From positions 1,045,001-1,109,000 of the forward strand of contig JASSKH010000003.1 of the NCBI GenBank assembly GCA_031763025.1: DNA of 64,000 bases. Reading direction: 5' to 3'. The translations under genes were made by a program, and so were the position numbers. This DNA is from Macrocystis pyrifera (Eukaryota > Sar > Phaeophyceae > Laminariales > Laminariaceae). Position 1 is the stretch's first letter. The number at the start of each line of letters is the position of its first letter. Under the pieces are notes generated by a model. It worked only from the letters and a program-made list of their open reading frames with translations. It did no database searches and was not told the DNA's origin. Shown in pieces: positions 46,240 to 59,372 of this stretch.

Positions 46240-46990
46240 TTGGACACCATTCTTTTTGTGTGATTCTCCTTTCACGCAGTGACCGCTGCTTCTGCAATCA
46301 TCACTTTCTATCGCCAATTTCCCCCTCTTGAGTCACGCGAGGGTTAATGCTATGGTAATCCCCCAATGATGCAGTTGCCGCTGCTGCCATCGTCGCTTTT
46401 TCGTCGCCAATTTTTCGCTCAGAGTAAGTCCCCGGAGGATTAATCTAGTACTGCAGTCCCGATTTGAGGACGAAAAACTCTAATTCAAAATAGTTTGCCC
46501 CCGAAACGGGACTGAAGTACTAAAAGGGTCAACAATTATTAGTCTTCTTGATACATGTGGGGGTGGGGGGGCGTGCTTCAGTGTTGATTTTTTATGTTCG
46601 AAAGAGGGCCGCGGAGGCGATCACTCTGAGATTCTCGTACCGGCTTACTATTTGGTGCGACCTCACACGGTTATATTGTGAGGTGTTTACTTGCTGCTTA
46701 TTGCTCAAGTTGCATATACGGGTACGAGAGTACTACATGATACAGATCAGTCATGGTTATAATTAATAATCTGTTGCTCTCAGCCATGCTGTGGCTTCAA
46801 ACGCTATCATCGATGATGCTAATTTCGTTGATGCGTAATATTTTAATGTCCAACACCCTATTCTTAAGCAGCATGTGCCGCTCCAGTTCGGATGCCACCT
46901 TCCACCGGAGGTGCGTGTGTGGGTTAACCCTCTCAACACTTTAGAGGGGGAAATTGACGGTGAAAACCGACGGTTACAGAAACGGTCACT
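46240..46990. repeat. Small repeat family 3 and an associated MITE-2 copy
   Basis: Related blocks ending in GCCAATTTCCCCCTC or a variant, then GAGGGTTAA, occur at about 46260-46345 and 46370-46445, and inverted at about 46920-46990 (GGTTAACCCTC..GAGGGGGAAATTGACGG). A further copy is near 18.2 kb. Between them is a MITE family 2 copy (46446-46530). No gene seen in this stretch. Confidence 0.6.
46446..46530. mobile_element. MITE family 2 (hairpin), copy 1
   Basis: TACTGCAGTCCCG and CGGGACTGAAGTA form an imperfect hairpin around an AT-rich centre (TTCAAAATAGTTTGCCCCC), followed by AAAGGGTC. The layout is the same as at 51.2 and 51.4 kb. Confidence 0.7.
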
Positions 46991-47290
46991 GCTTGATTTG
47001 GAGAGAGATCCAGATGATACATCATTATTTTTATAGTGTCCGATTTACAATGGTTGAAATCAAGGAGTCGTACGGCAAGGGCGAAACACGCACGACCCTA
47101 TATCCGTGCTGCTGCTGGGCGCTCACACTGCTGGTCATCATGGTCATGATGATCATCATGGTCGTGGACGGTTGGTACCAGTAAAATGTTATCGTTGTTT
47201 ACGTCGCTTTCTTGGGGTCCCAAAGGTGTAACCGTTATTTCTGTTATTGCTATTATTAATAGTACCCGTTGATATGGCCAGCGGGCTACT
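46991..47290. other. Intergenic, nothing recognised
   Basis: A short block at 47110-47130 (TGCTGCTGGGCGCTCAC) resembles 43128-43145. There is a CATGATGATCATCATGG palindromic patch at 47143-47161. No gene. Confidence 0.45.
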
Positions 47291-47405
47291 ATTACGGGGG
47301 ACCATAGTAAATAGGACCAAATATTGTTAGTAAAAATATCTTAATATATAGGTTTTAGTGTTTACCGTAGGTCCTTTCCTCGTATTCAATATGGCCCCCT
47401 GTAAA
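47291..47405. mobile_element. MITE family 1, copy 7
   Basis: From ATTACGGGGGACCATAG to ATATGGCCCCCTGTAAA. The right arm contains extra bases (TTCCTCGT) relative to the family core, and the right terminus is mutated. Confidence 0.9.
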
Positions 47406-49136
47406 ATTTATATTAAATATTATTAATAATACCAGGTACTACAGCAGTAGGTGTTATACAATACGTTGATATATCAATCAGTCTGTAATGAATGTATATA
47501 GCTGGTACACTTATATCTGATATTATACGTACGTACGTACATGAAAGAAGTCTACCTCAAGACTGATTTCATTCATATAATACGAGTGCTTCACGTATGT
47601 ATTATACATACGAGTACAAGATACCAGAGGTAAAGAAGATATTAATAGTAAGTACCAGGTATAGCGGCAGTATAATGAATTTCTCTGAACGTAGGCTCTA
47701 TTTCTCTTGCCGTATTGTAAATATGTACTCCCGCGCGTGGTATATACGAGTACACCCTACAGCTATTAATACGTAACATGTCGACGGGTACAAAGAGCTG
47801 TGTCACGTCAAGAACACACGCACTGTTATTTTCTACATAGTTATTATACATGTACCTCGTTTTCTGTATCATACTGCTGTCAATATCAAGATATTAATAT
47901 CATACTACTACTATAGTACCAGCAGCCCAGGTATTATCATACCAGATACGAAACAACACGACAGATACTCGTGGTACGAGTAAGTTCATCATTCCGATAC
48001 TGCTCTCGTATTAGTTACCGGGTATAAATCATTAATACCTAATAGCATGTATATCATGTCATGGCCAACACTGACAGATAAGCGAAGGTGGAGGTGCTGG
48101 TGCTGTGTGTTTTGGCACAATAATATATATGAAGGGTTGACACGTCCTTGACACCTACTTTCTACTTTGTACATGTATGTGTGCGAAGCATATATTTACA
48201 GAGCAGAGGAGCAATACCTTGTATATGATACTGGTACTGGTGTACCGGTACATGTTGCCATGATCGTACTATCATCAACGTCGCCTAGACCACATTCTTC
48301 CAGATGCAGATGAGGAGCAAGCTCTGAGTAAAGTTCTTCTGGTCAACCTGAGCCTGAGTAGGCCTTCTGTGCACATGGAATTTGTTACGCACAAACTTAG
48401 CAGAAGCACCAACAACGCTATTTAATACTCGGTACTATTTCGCAAGTAACCCGTACGTACGGGCCTACGGGACCCACAGACAGCGACTATAAAATGAAAC
48501 GTTTGGTTTGGTGTTCTCGACCCTCAACCCGTCTGCGATACTATTAGGGACATGTGTGTGCGTGTTCTTCACATTAAACCGTTCTTCTACTCGTCGACAT
48601 TCAGCAAGCCCAGTGTCCGTGCTGATTCTTCACCCTAGGAAGATACGAGCTCTGTGGTCACAGACTACGACGCAGAGATAACACATCGTAATGCATTAAT
48701 AGCCTACGCAATACCATCCATGCCTTCGCACTAGGTGCGGCCGACACAACGTACATACATACGCCAGCAACCAAAATACACCATAAAGAAAGAGAAGCAA
48801 CGAAGAAACCAAACCGAAAAAGAAAAGGAGAAGAATCCCAAATATGTAAATAAAATGGGAAGCCAAGCTCAGACACATACCCCGACCATGAGCCAAAAAG
48901 GACGTGCAAGGGGGAAGAAACGGGAAGGAAAAAGGGAAATGTGCATCTCGGGGAACACTTAACTAAGTAAAAAGAGAAAGAATGAGTGGGCCAAAAATAC
49001 GCTCGTCACCCACCCACTATGTGGTACTTCACTCATAAGGAGAAGAAGGGGAAAAGATAAGGATAATAAGGGGAAAAGATAGGAAAAAGTTAAGTAATGG
49101 AAAAATGAAAGCACCAAGCCGATACATACCGAACGG
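47406..49136. other. Intergenic, AT-rich, with a family 4 repeat copy
   Basis: 48555-48800 is a plus-strand copy of repeat family 4 (TTCACATTAAACCGTTCTTC, CAGTGTCCGTGC, TGTGGTCACAGACTACG). The rest is AT-rich, with many TATTAATA and TACCAGGTA words and an ACGT run at 47527-47540. No gene found; the purine-rich stretch 48780-49110 gives spurious Lys/Arg-rich frames. Confidence 0.55.
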
Positions 49137-49535
49137 CCGCAGCAGTTGGCGGTACGAGTAGCAAAGAAAAGTTCAACCTATTCGTCGGCCTGGTACCTTG
49201 CTACCCTGTCTGCGGTCTCTTTGCTGCTCTCTTCTACAGCGGTTTCCCTTCTACTCCTCCCGTTCCCCCCCCTGCCCCCATACACTTGTACGGTGTTCCT
49301 TCTATCCCTCCTGCCGTTACCCCTCCCCCCGTTCCCTTTAACACTACCCGCAGCGGATGCGCGGCGCTGTCTACTCAGCTTTGCCTCAGCCTCGTGCCAC
49401 CTGCCCATGAACCGTTCAGCTGCTTCGAGGATTCCCCGGTACCACTTTCCCGTCTGTTTTGCTGCAGTGGGCCACAGTGCGGTCCCAACTCCAAAGACTA
49501 AGGGGGAGTTTTCCGTTGATCCCTCGGATGTGCGA
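49137..49535 (-). mobile_element. LINE family 2 fragment, copy 2
   Basis: On the minus strand this matches the 3' end of copy 1: the segment with TGKWYRGILEAAERFMGRW and AEAKLSRQRRASAA corresponds to AGKWYRGVFEAAERFMVRW and AELSRQQRRASAV at 43.9-44.05 kb. It is more severely truncated than copy 1. Confidence 0.8.
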
Positions 49536-51168
49536 TGTGTGATACCGTTACCAGGTTCTCAGTGGTTCTCAAAATCACATGCAGTTTCGAGATTTTTCTG
49601 CTGGCCCCTGTTGGAAATAACCTCCTTATATAATGGAAACCCCCCTCTTGTGTGTGGTGGAAATCCCAGTAGTGGACAAAGCATGATAGTAGATCTTCCT
49701 GAGGTAGCTAATTAGGCACTCTGATTGGCTAGGGGTATGTTTTACGCGGCTTAATCAATTTTCGAGTCTTTCCCAGCCACAGCATCCCGAGTCATCCCGA
49801 GTCAACCTAGAGTCTTCCCAAGCTCAGCATCCACGCCGGCCGAGCCAACCTAGAGTCTTAACAAGCACAGCATCCCAGCACTGACCACTGGCATAGGGTT
49901 CGGGTCAGGGTTCGGGTCGGAGGGTCGGCTTCAGGCTTCCAACACAAAACCCCCATAAAGATCTACTATCAAGGTCTGTCCACCCCTCGGAAATCCAGTC
50001 TACTTTTCCCTTCGTGTTTTTTCCTGCCATCATGCCATTACTTTCTGTGAGTCAGTGATAGAGATTGCCTCCGGGAAGAATATTGCCGATCAATTCTTGG
50101 AAAAGTTTGTTCCAAACAAGGCCATCTGGATATTTTCGGCAATCTTGGCGAAAAGAGGCATCAATCTCAATTTTTGATAGCATTTTTTTTTTTTTTGGTA
50201 CTCATTCGCTGTCGTAGCTCCTGTCTTTACTACTGCTGTGCTATTGAGAACATTTTTTTTATACCCGTATTCGTTACTTATTGGTACCAGCTGACTGGTA
50301 CCCCAAGTGGATTTGTCTTGTGTACTGGGTTCCCACTTGCCACTTCCCGCACCTAAAACACACGAAGCAAAACTCATTTCTGCGAGGAAGCGTCTACACC
50401 CATCTGCATGATAGTGTCTGGGTACTCAGGCACAAGGCACAGGACCTCAGCCGCCTCATAAAACATTTGAATGCTCACTATGTCCGACGAGGAGTGTAGA
50501 TAGCTGCATGCCGGCGTGAGGTATACAGCATTGTACTTGATTATAGAATAGGCCCGCCAAAAACAAGTACTGGCACCTAACATGAGCAAGCCTTTTATAG
50601 AACCTTAATGCGACACTATCCTTGGACAATCTTGAGCATAGGCTTCTATATAGGATTGAGTGTAGCACTCGTCGCTGAGCACGATTTCTCAGTCCAATTT
50701 TCTCAAGAGTCCTCCTGAAATTGAACCTTATTTTCTTGTCATGTTCTCAATCTACTGTAGATTGAAAGATCGGCCGCCAAAACCGCCAATCCAATCTCGA
50801 GATTTCCCAAAAGATTGCGAGTTTTCCAGGGCAATTCAATCCCAATCTCCATCACGATGTAGGTACGAGTATAACCAGTGTGTATTTGGATTGAAGCGCT
50901 TCATTACCTTTCGGCGGGTGATACATGATAGATGATACAGAGAGCAGGAGGCGCACAGGGGTGCAAATTGATTGATCTGCTCGTCAGGGGATGATAGCGA
51001 TCCATCTCCGGGTTTTATCGCCTCATTTTTGTTTTGGCAGCGGGGCCCTTGTGAGCGGTTTCCACATGAGGTGGTTCTGCGATGTTGTCGGTACGTCCTC
51101 ACTTAAATTTGCGATATTGCACATCCCTGTCTACGGTGCACCACTGGTGCTGTTCGAGTAGTAATGTT
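49536..51168. other. Intergenic, nothing recognised
   Basis: A short internal repeat (AACCTAGAGTCTT, twice) and GGGTTCGGGTC/AGGGTTCGGGTC sit at 49805-49925. A T run is at 50184-50198. I see no gene with splice support. Confidence 0.5.
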
Positions 51169-51270
51169 GACCCTTTCAGGACTGTTTAGGACTGCAGTCC
51201 CGTTTTGCGGACATACCGCTCAAATTCCAAGTAGTTTGTCCCCCAAACGGGACTGCAGCACTAAAGGGTC
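51169..51270. mobile_element. MITE family 2 (hairpin), copy 2
   Basis: The ends GACCCTTT and AAAGGGTC are inverted, and inside them GACTGCAGTCCCGTTTT pairs with AAACGGGACTGCAG, separated by a centre containing ACCGCTCAAATTCCAAGTAG. It would fold into one long hairpin. No coding capacity. The target duplication is unclear. Confidence 0.85.
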
Positions 51271-51421
51271 CAGATTTTCGTATCGAAAGTTTCGACGTAT
51301 CGAAATGTCGAAAATCAAGACTCAAACCAGGTACCCTACGGTACCGTACCTGGTATTTTGCAAGCTTACCTTGTATATACAAGTAGAGTCTCGGCGATTA
51401 AAAACTAGTGTCGCTCGTAAC

Positions 51422-51505
51422 ACAGCAGTCCCGTTTCGCGGACAAACCGCTCAAATTTGAAGTAGTTTGTCCCCAAACGGGGCTGCAGTCTTAACGAAAG
51501 GGTTA
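51422..51505. mobile_element. MITE family 2 (hairpin), copy 3
   Basis: CAGCAGTCCCGTTTCGCGG pairs with CCCCAAACGGGGCTGCAG around CCGCTCAAATTTGAAGTAG. The right side ends GAAAGGGTT. The left GACCCTTT end is not preserved. Confidence 0.8.
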
Positions 51506-51769
51506 CGCTTGGTGTGATAACGGGTACTTCGACCTCGCGTGCTGCAACAAGGTGTGTAGGTAGTTCGTACGTTATGGAGTGGTCTATGATTTAAGTTTTG
51601 ATTGGACAAGATTCGATATCGTACCATATATGATACACCTGGAACCTGATACCAGGTAATCACACCTTTGAAAGCCTACGTATAATATCATATCATACAA
51701 TTTGTACATACCAACGGAATCAATGTGCGTACACAAATTTCAACCTCCAGCCCTCTTTATATTTCCCAG

Positions 51770-52370
51770 GTCATTCCTCGGGACGCCTTTTCGACTCCGG
51801 GACGATACCCCGCGGGCTCAGTTTTCCCGGGACTAGGACGGTACTATTTGTATGGGATGTGGCCACCGCGGGATGCGTTTGTTCGGGAACGAGATTTACG
51901 CTTTTCCGTGGCGTGGGAGCGGGATATTAGACTTTGTGCGGGACGCGTTTGTGCGGGCACGGGATTTCCCATTTATCACGGGCCCGCGGGATTTCTGGCT
52001 GGCTTGGACTGTTTGTGTGGTGCATTTGACGCCTTCACACACCTCAGCCATGAGAAACGTGACCCAATTTCGCTCGTTGTGGATTTTTGTGGGGAGCTGA
52101 TGCTGTCTGCAAGTGAATTGCAAACGTTCAGTCGGCGGGTGTTGTTTTTGACTATGTGCGGGACGTGTTTGTGCGAGAACGGGAAATTATAGTTTGGGCG
52201 GGACGCGTTTGGGCGGGAACGGGATTTGCACTTCTCTGTGACGCGGGAACGGGATATTAGATTTTGTGCGGGACGCGTTCGTGCGGGCACGGGATTTCAC
52301 GTTTGTGACGGGAGAGCCTATGCTCTCGAATCCCGCATAAAAAACCGCGAGAAACATCCCGAGGAATGCC
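51770..52370. mobile_element. Possible non-autonomous DNA element with inverted ends and internal 120-bp direct repeats
   Basis: GGTCATTCCTCGGGACG at the left and CATCCCGAGGAATGCCC at the right are inverted repeats of about 17 bp with two mismatches. Inside, 51868-51988 and 52199-52318 are copies of the same block, each containing GGGATATTAGA and GCGGGACGCGTTTGTGCGGG-type words. No transposase frame exists and no clear target duplication was seen. Confidence 0.55.
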
Positions 52371-52404
52371 CTAATATATATATATATATTATAAAAATAT
52401 TCGT

Positions 52405-52511
52405 ATTACGGGGGGCCATAGTAAATAGGACGAAATATTTTTAGTAAAAACAAGTAAATATATAGGTTTTTATGTATACCATAGGTCCTATTAACTATGG
52501 ACCCCCGTAAT
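52405..52511. mobile_element. MITE family 1, copy 8
   Basis: Complete: ATTACGGGGGGCCATAG to CTATGGACCCCCGTAAT, flanked by TA. It lies 35 bp from the right end of the candidate element at 51770-52370. Confidence 0.9.
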
Positions 52512-53876
52512 ATTAATAGTAATCGATAGGAGTTCATGCCGCTTCGTGGGAAAGTCTCGAGAGCCATTGCTAAAGTATGTGTGTGGAAACCTTACGCAGA
52601 GGCAAGAAAATTTGTTTTGTTTTTATAGGTGCTATTATTTATCCTCGTACACTTGGTATCCTGCCCTGGTATGTATGCAGCACCTCGTACCAGGTACTAA
52701 TTATTGTTCATCATGGGTATGTGTGTAGAGTTCTTACGGCTTGAAAAAATGTATTTGCTCAGTATTGCTGCAACCTCGCTGTGACGAAACAATGCAAAAC
52801 CGGTCACACTGTTTTCATGACCGCTCCTACATCCAAGCAGCATATAGTTACGTTTGGAAAGTGTTCATTTTTCATTTCGGCACTATTTCATGACCTCAGC
52901 ATTTAGATACGTGTGCAGCAGTTACAGCAGTAGCTACGTTTGGAAAGTGACGGAACAATATTGCACGTTCTTTCTACCCGTGCGTGCACATCCAGCACAC
53001 CCTGCACCGTGCCGATTCTTCGTCCTTGAGAGGTACACGCTCTGTGGTCACAAAACCACTACACAGAGTTAAGAGATACCGCATTGTATTGCAGCAAGAA
53101 AAATAGATGAACTTAATACCATGCCATCGTACTAGATACGAAAGGCGCGACATACACAAACCAGCAATCCAGATACACTGAGAGAGAAAACTCTACGATG
53201 CATGGTCGATTATTTGCGCTCTGCCCGTTGCTCCACAGATCAAACCATCCGCCTTTACGGGTACCAAATTGAGAGTTTATCGACACCCTGTGCGCTTTGC
53301 TCCAATATTGTGGAGCTGTGGAGACATTGAACGGTGTGTGGTGTCTTCGCGTCGATCCTTTCTTTCTATCCAACCAACACACAAGAACAGCGCTCGTCGT
53401 GATTCGTTATCCTAGAGAGAGACTAATTATGTGGTCACAGGCTGCGAGACAGAAAAAAACAAAACGAAAATAATCGCAAATTAATGGGTACGTACAGCAA
53501 GCGAAATGCCAACGTACTGGGTACGAGGGTGTACATAAAAATAGCAACCTGCGCAAACATGGTGTCAACTTCTTACTTCCGTACGCGTAATGGTGGGTGC
53601 TGTGATACCTGCATTGTTCAATGTCTCCACAAGGATATTTTCACACCTACATCGCGTGTAAGGAGGGAGTAGGCCACCTGTGCAAATAAACCAGGCACCC
53701 ACGACTATATACATACATACGTATCTACATGCTTCTATGATGATGTGCCTGGCACTCACCCTGCTCTCATTTGGTGCTTCGACCACGCAGTCGACCCTTC
53801 CCATTTGGCACCCGGACCCCGAATAAGAGCATGAGACTTGGAAATACTGTAAAAATATTTGTAGTACATTCGTAAT
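52512..53876. other. Intergenic with repeat family 4 copies; upstream flank of the hot-dog gene
   Basis: About 52960-53200 is a family 4 copy (TGCACCGTGCCGATTCTTC, CTCTGTGGTCACAAAACC). A smaller relative is at 53385-53460 (TCCTAGAGAGA..TGTGGTCACAGGCTGCGAG). The promoter of the gene starting at 53877 should be just upstream, but I cannot point to defined elements. Confidence 0.5.
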
Positions 53877-56800
53877 ATGTTAAAAGTGCGAGGTGGACCG
53901 TCGGTGACCCGTCCGGGGTTTGCTAAAATTCCAGGGGCTCTTACTCCGAGTCTGGGCGCAGTTTTCGATTACTTAGAACTGCCATCATTTTTCAAGCCGA
54001 CGCAATTAGTCCATTCACCCGTTCGCTCTGCCGTAAGTGTTCGGGTCGCTTTCATCAAGCGATGCGCGGAAGCGCAGAGGCGACATGGCCGACTGCGTCG
54101 GTCCTAAAATTTTTTAAAAAAATAAACTAAAAATAAATCGCTACCCGAAGAGTGACTATAAAGAATACATTCGACCGACCGTGTTGCAGTGCCCGATGGT
54201 CTTAATAGTCGATTTCCCTTTGCGATGCGACGTCCGGCGCAGAAACCTTGATGTGTACGAAGTATATCTATATTTTCGAGGTCGATTGTTGCAAGACGAA
54301 AAGAAGCCGAGAGCGTTGAGCGTGGCCATCGACAATAGTTGCATTAGTAATTACTGCATGGTGGTAGATTTGGCGCGTGATAGCGCTGTCGATGTACATA
54401 TACCAACACGTGCATCTCCCTACTGCACCAGAATAAAAACGGAGTGATGTATAATACATGCAGCAGTACCGGTATACGACATGTAGTACGACGACACAAG
54501 CAAGCGTGGTTTCAAAAGACGCTTATTAATAGTTGGACGAGGCCAACTCGTAGCAACGCCCTGCGTCAGGAAGCAGGCCACGTTTGGTTGTTTGCACGTG
54601 GTATCAAATCACATCTATACACAGCAATTTGCCATTGAATTTGTACGAGTATATTATTTGCAGCAGTAGACCAATTTTTGACAGCGGCAGCTGCAGTATC
54701 ATACCGCGTACCAGTATGTATAATATATATACCTGAACCCGGGCTGCTGTGCAGTACTGCTGCATGCCCATCTCTGCATTGCACTGCCCTACGACCACAC
54801 TGCTCTACACAGGCTGGGACTCGTACGTCACTTGGCCCGCATACAAGCGACCGTTCTCTGTTAGCCCGCCGGCGCTCGTTCGCAGCCAGGCCGTCTTTGA
54901 TGGCGAACCCCCGAACTATTGTGTATAGCTGCAAACACCCGTGCGGTTGTTTCCTCTCGCGCTGGATCTGCTCGAATCTGCCCACTGCTGTCCCAGGTGC
55001 TCCCCTTCTCGCTGATGCTCTTCCTGGCGTCGAGCATGTCCCACGTGGAAGCGGCGGTGGTCCAGGTGGCCTACCGGAACGCCAAGTACCTCTGGCCGGG
55101 TTTCGCAGGTACAAGCAAGGAATATGCATGTAGGACACGCGCGAACGGCCTGTATACACAACTTGTGAAGCTGGGTATCAACTTTCATACATCGTAAGTC
55201 GAGTTCACAAACACTATAGGTGTGTGTATGTTAAACCGTTCTTTCTACCTTTCGACATGTAACGAATAGAATATCAGATATAGAACAACCACACTCAATC
55301 GGTCGAACTCACAGCTGATGTATTTGTGGCAATTTTATAGCATACATGGTGTACATGCGGAGCTCTGTGCCACGTGGGGGTTGACTGGGGTCAAGTCACC
55401 GAAAACTTGCCCCCTATAGAAATCCACCCACATTTTTGGGAAAAGAACACTTGGAAATAGTGTAGGATTGTTTTTGCGGTGGGCAACGGGTTAATGAAGC
55501 GTGTTGTAGGCATACCGGGTATACTACAACGTAGTGCTTGTACAACGTACATGGGTGCTCGTTCGATCGTTCGCAACAAGGACCATCCGATTGGTTATAC
55601 GAGCGACGCGGTATTTGGTATTTGGGGTGGTGGGTGGTAGAGCCTTGAACAGTTACTATTAATAGCTGGTGCAATGTCGCCGATGTGGACACGTTGTCAG
55701 GTGTATGTAATATATTATTATGACAGCAGTGCTTTTGTGCATGCAGCAGTACCATTATTTTGTACGAGGTTTCACGGTACCTGATATACGGCAACTTTGA
55801 CAAAATTGAGTGTTGGTTGCCTCGAGGACGAAGCGTCTTGTGGGGTTCGCGCGCACGCACGCAAGCACGCGATACGTGGTGGCCTTTTTTTCGGTATCGT
55901 TTTCCGCTGCGAAGAGTTCGTTTTTCTCCCTTAGCCCGCCTCTCCCATGACCACCTGTGGTTTATTGTGGCAGCGACAGTTCGCCACAGTGCTCACATTC
56001 TAGGGTAGCACAATCCGTGGTTTTCTATAGCAATTGGCTCTCGTGAGACCCGCTGTGTGTGGTGGTATTATTCTACACAGCACTTCGCAGTGGTGCCGCC
56101 GCACGGACGGATGCATTCGAAATGTCACTCCGTAGTGGGGACAAACACCTTGCTGTGGTGGAGGCACTGACATGGCAGCCTCGTGCGTGTGTTTGCCACG
56201 CACCACCGCACCCTACAGATGCCTATGCGTGTATATATAACCGTCGCACAGACACACCCCTTGTGTGCCAATGTGTACGTAGCTTGTAGGTTGCAGGTGT
56301 CCGCTTCCTCCAGAGTAGAGTTCGCGCCGTGTCGTGTCGTGTCGTGTGGGTGGTGCCGTACTGTCACCACTGCACTGCACTGCCACAAAGAAGCCCGTCC
56401 TTTCTCTTTTGCAGGTCTTGACATCACCCGTAGCATGGTAGGCCCCACCTGAATAGCTAGGCCAGGCCGTCAACACCTTGCTTACCAGCTTTTTACATGG
56501 GCATGTATGTATACAGGCCTGATGTACACGTCTCTGGGGGTCAATGAAAGGACCGTTTGAGTTTCCAAATTTATGCCGCAATGGTGCTTATAGTTCCGCT
56601 CTGTATGGCAATGGTATTTTACGTATCACTAGTAACTGTGTACCGCGGTCGTGAAGTTGGAGGGGGGAAGAGTGCGAGCAGTGGTGCAGCAGTGGCGACG
56701 AGGAGCGTGCTATCATGAGGCGAACTGCACGCCTGAGCCATGCTCGGCTGATGTGGTTTGCTTTTTTTTTGTTCTCGTGTTTTTTTTTTTTTTTTTCTCC

Positions 56801-59338
56801 TTACGCCACGCTGAACCACACACTCTACGGTGGCTTACGATCTCCCAACTCCTTCGAACACTTAGTGTGAGATAACTCCGTGCGTGACAGAGTGCCTCGT
56901 TTTTTTTTGCGAGGGGCGTGCCATTATTTTTAAAAAAAACAAAAAAACACACACACACACACACACACACGCGAGCGAACGTTCGAGGCACAAAACAATG
57001 ACCATTCTGGGCGTGAATATGATGACTGTTGGAGTATTCATATATACATATACTCCAACGGTCCTTACATTTCCGTCCAGAGATCATGTACCGTAGAGCA
57101 CAAGCAAGCGGCGTTTTTTTCAGATGGAGAGACCAAAAGTGAAGAGCACGAATTATTCTGAAATCGCGACGCTCCTTCCCTTCTCTTGGTGTCTTGCCGC
57201 CGCATGACGCATGACACGACACGGCACGGCACGCGACAGGGGACACCTTCACCAAGTCGTTCCAAATCAAGGCCATTCACAATGCGAGCGAGAAGGAGAG
57301 CAGCACCTTCGATTTTACCTGCCGTCTCGTGAACCAGAGGGGAAAGGTTTGCATGGAATGCGACAGGGCTACCATGTTTCCGTTCCAGGCCCCCCCCTCT
57401 CCTCCGAACCAAACGGGGGTCAACGAACCCCCCGGGAAGGTCCGCAACACCGCTGATCTGCTCCGCGATCACGTCGTCAAGCAATCCGAGAAGCTAGGTG
57501 AGGCAGCAGGGCGGCTCAAACTCCCCGGCACGGTCATGCATGCTTTTGGCTCTTTGTCTGGTCGGGGGGGGGAACCTTCTCGACAATTTTCTCCGCGCGC
57601 GCGAAATATGTTTCGGATTCATTTTCTGATCGGTTATGTATACGTAAATATATACTCGTACGTAGTACGTATTGAGACAATTCGTTTGACTGTCCGCCCA
57701 TTTTGTGCTTCGCTTGTGCAGCGGAAATGGGGGGCCAGACTCTCAGGCGCTTGAGGGCAGGGCAGCTAATCATCCATACACCAGGTGGGTGGGCGACCGA
57801 TCCACCCTATTTTGATACTACATGTCCCAATTATTTTCATTTTATCCAGATGAGATGCTGCTTCTATCGGCAAGTACGTACACCTGTGACTCGTTGACGA
57901 GGCCGCGGATGGTTGAACCGTTCGATCGTGGGCTCTCCAAAGTTTCGAGTTGTGGTTGCTCCGACTTTCTCTCCAAGAAAACAGAACAATAGGCGCATGC
58001 ATCATTCGCTTGTTTGGTTTTGGTCTCACACACGATGCAGTGCACTCGTTTGGTTCGGTCCTTGTTCTTCGCGCTTCGGTCTAGAATCGTCCGTATTTGT
58101 AAGTCTGCACGATCGATGGGTGTAGAAATTGTCCATCTCGCCCACCGACCGGCTATCAAGTCCTGCCTTCAACCTTAGAAGTACTAACTGCAATGCCAAC
58201 TGCACTGTTAGTACCAAGATACACATGTGCGTGCTCTTGAAGCATTCCCGAATCCCAAAGTCAGTTTTCTCTCCTCGATATGTGTCATACACAAAAGTCC
58301 TGCGGCACAAGCCTCGACGACCCCTTAAAGCTGCAGGATAGTCTTGACCTCCGTCCTGTTGGCGTCTGCAAGATGTGTTGGGGCAATACGTCGTGTTGAT
58401 GGGGAGGGGGGAGGAAGGAGTGCCCGCTATGTGAGCCCGTATCTGAGTTTCGAAAGGGAGGGATCATGAGAAATATTAAACATCAATAGATGATTGACAT
58501 TAATTGCCATGCCCCCCCGAGCTCATGCAGCACCACCGATGCAACGTTTAGTACCCGCGAACACCGCTCAGGTCCAGGTGGTTGTCCCATAGGCGAGTTT
58601 TTTTTACGCTTCCGGTACGGAAACCGAAAACATGCCTCCGCCAAGAAAACTGAAAACCCTTGCCTTCCTGGGAAACGGAAAGCACTCTTCCATCAGAAAA
58701 GTGCGTACGTACGTATCGGGGCATCGACCCTTTCGCCAGCGGTAAGATGGTAGAAAAAAACAGTTGGCAGTACTTACTTCACACCAAGTCAAGTCATTCT
58801 TTTTTTTTTGGAATATTGTTGTGCGGCGGCCGTATGCCCGCTGCCGTGCCCCCCTTCCCCTTTGTCTTATTTTTCAGCGCGTCCAATCTCGAAAACCCAG
58901 TCAATGGAGCTGTCAAGCCTGGCCCGTCTCACCCACTCGCGGCACTTCGACACCATCAAGCACGGGGTCGACGGGCTGTTGGTGCATGCGGGGTTGATCC
59001 TCGCTTTAGCTACCTCGCTATCTGCGAGGGACCTCCACGAGGTGCGGACAGCGGCGAAGGGCTGTCTGCGCTGCCTGCGCGAAGCTTAGCGTCGGGCGGT
59101 GATGGAACAGTTGGAGTTGTCTATCATTACCTGCTGCCGCTCTGGCCGTAAATATAAGGAATATTTTTACGTTAATATTAAGACGAAGCGTTCCCTATAT
59201 TTACGCCCAGATTGGTAGACTACACACGGCCGAGATCACGATCTACTATTACGGGGGACCATAGTAAATAGGACCAAATATTGCTAGTAAAAATAGGGAA
59301 ATGTACATGTTTTTGTGTGTACCGTAGGTCCTATTTAC

Positions 59339-59372
<34 letters not shown>

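Noticed and set aside
59042..59089. TAG at 59087-59089 as the end of the hot-dog gene
   Set aside because: Using the donor GAG/GTGCGG at 59042 joins in phase to 60339 and completes the second hot-dog pattern.
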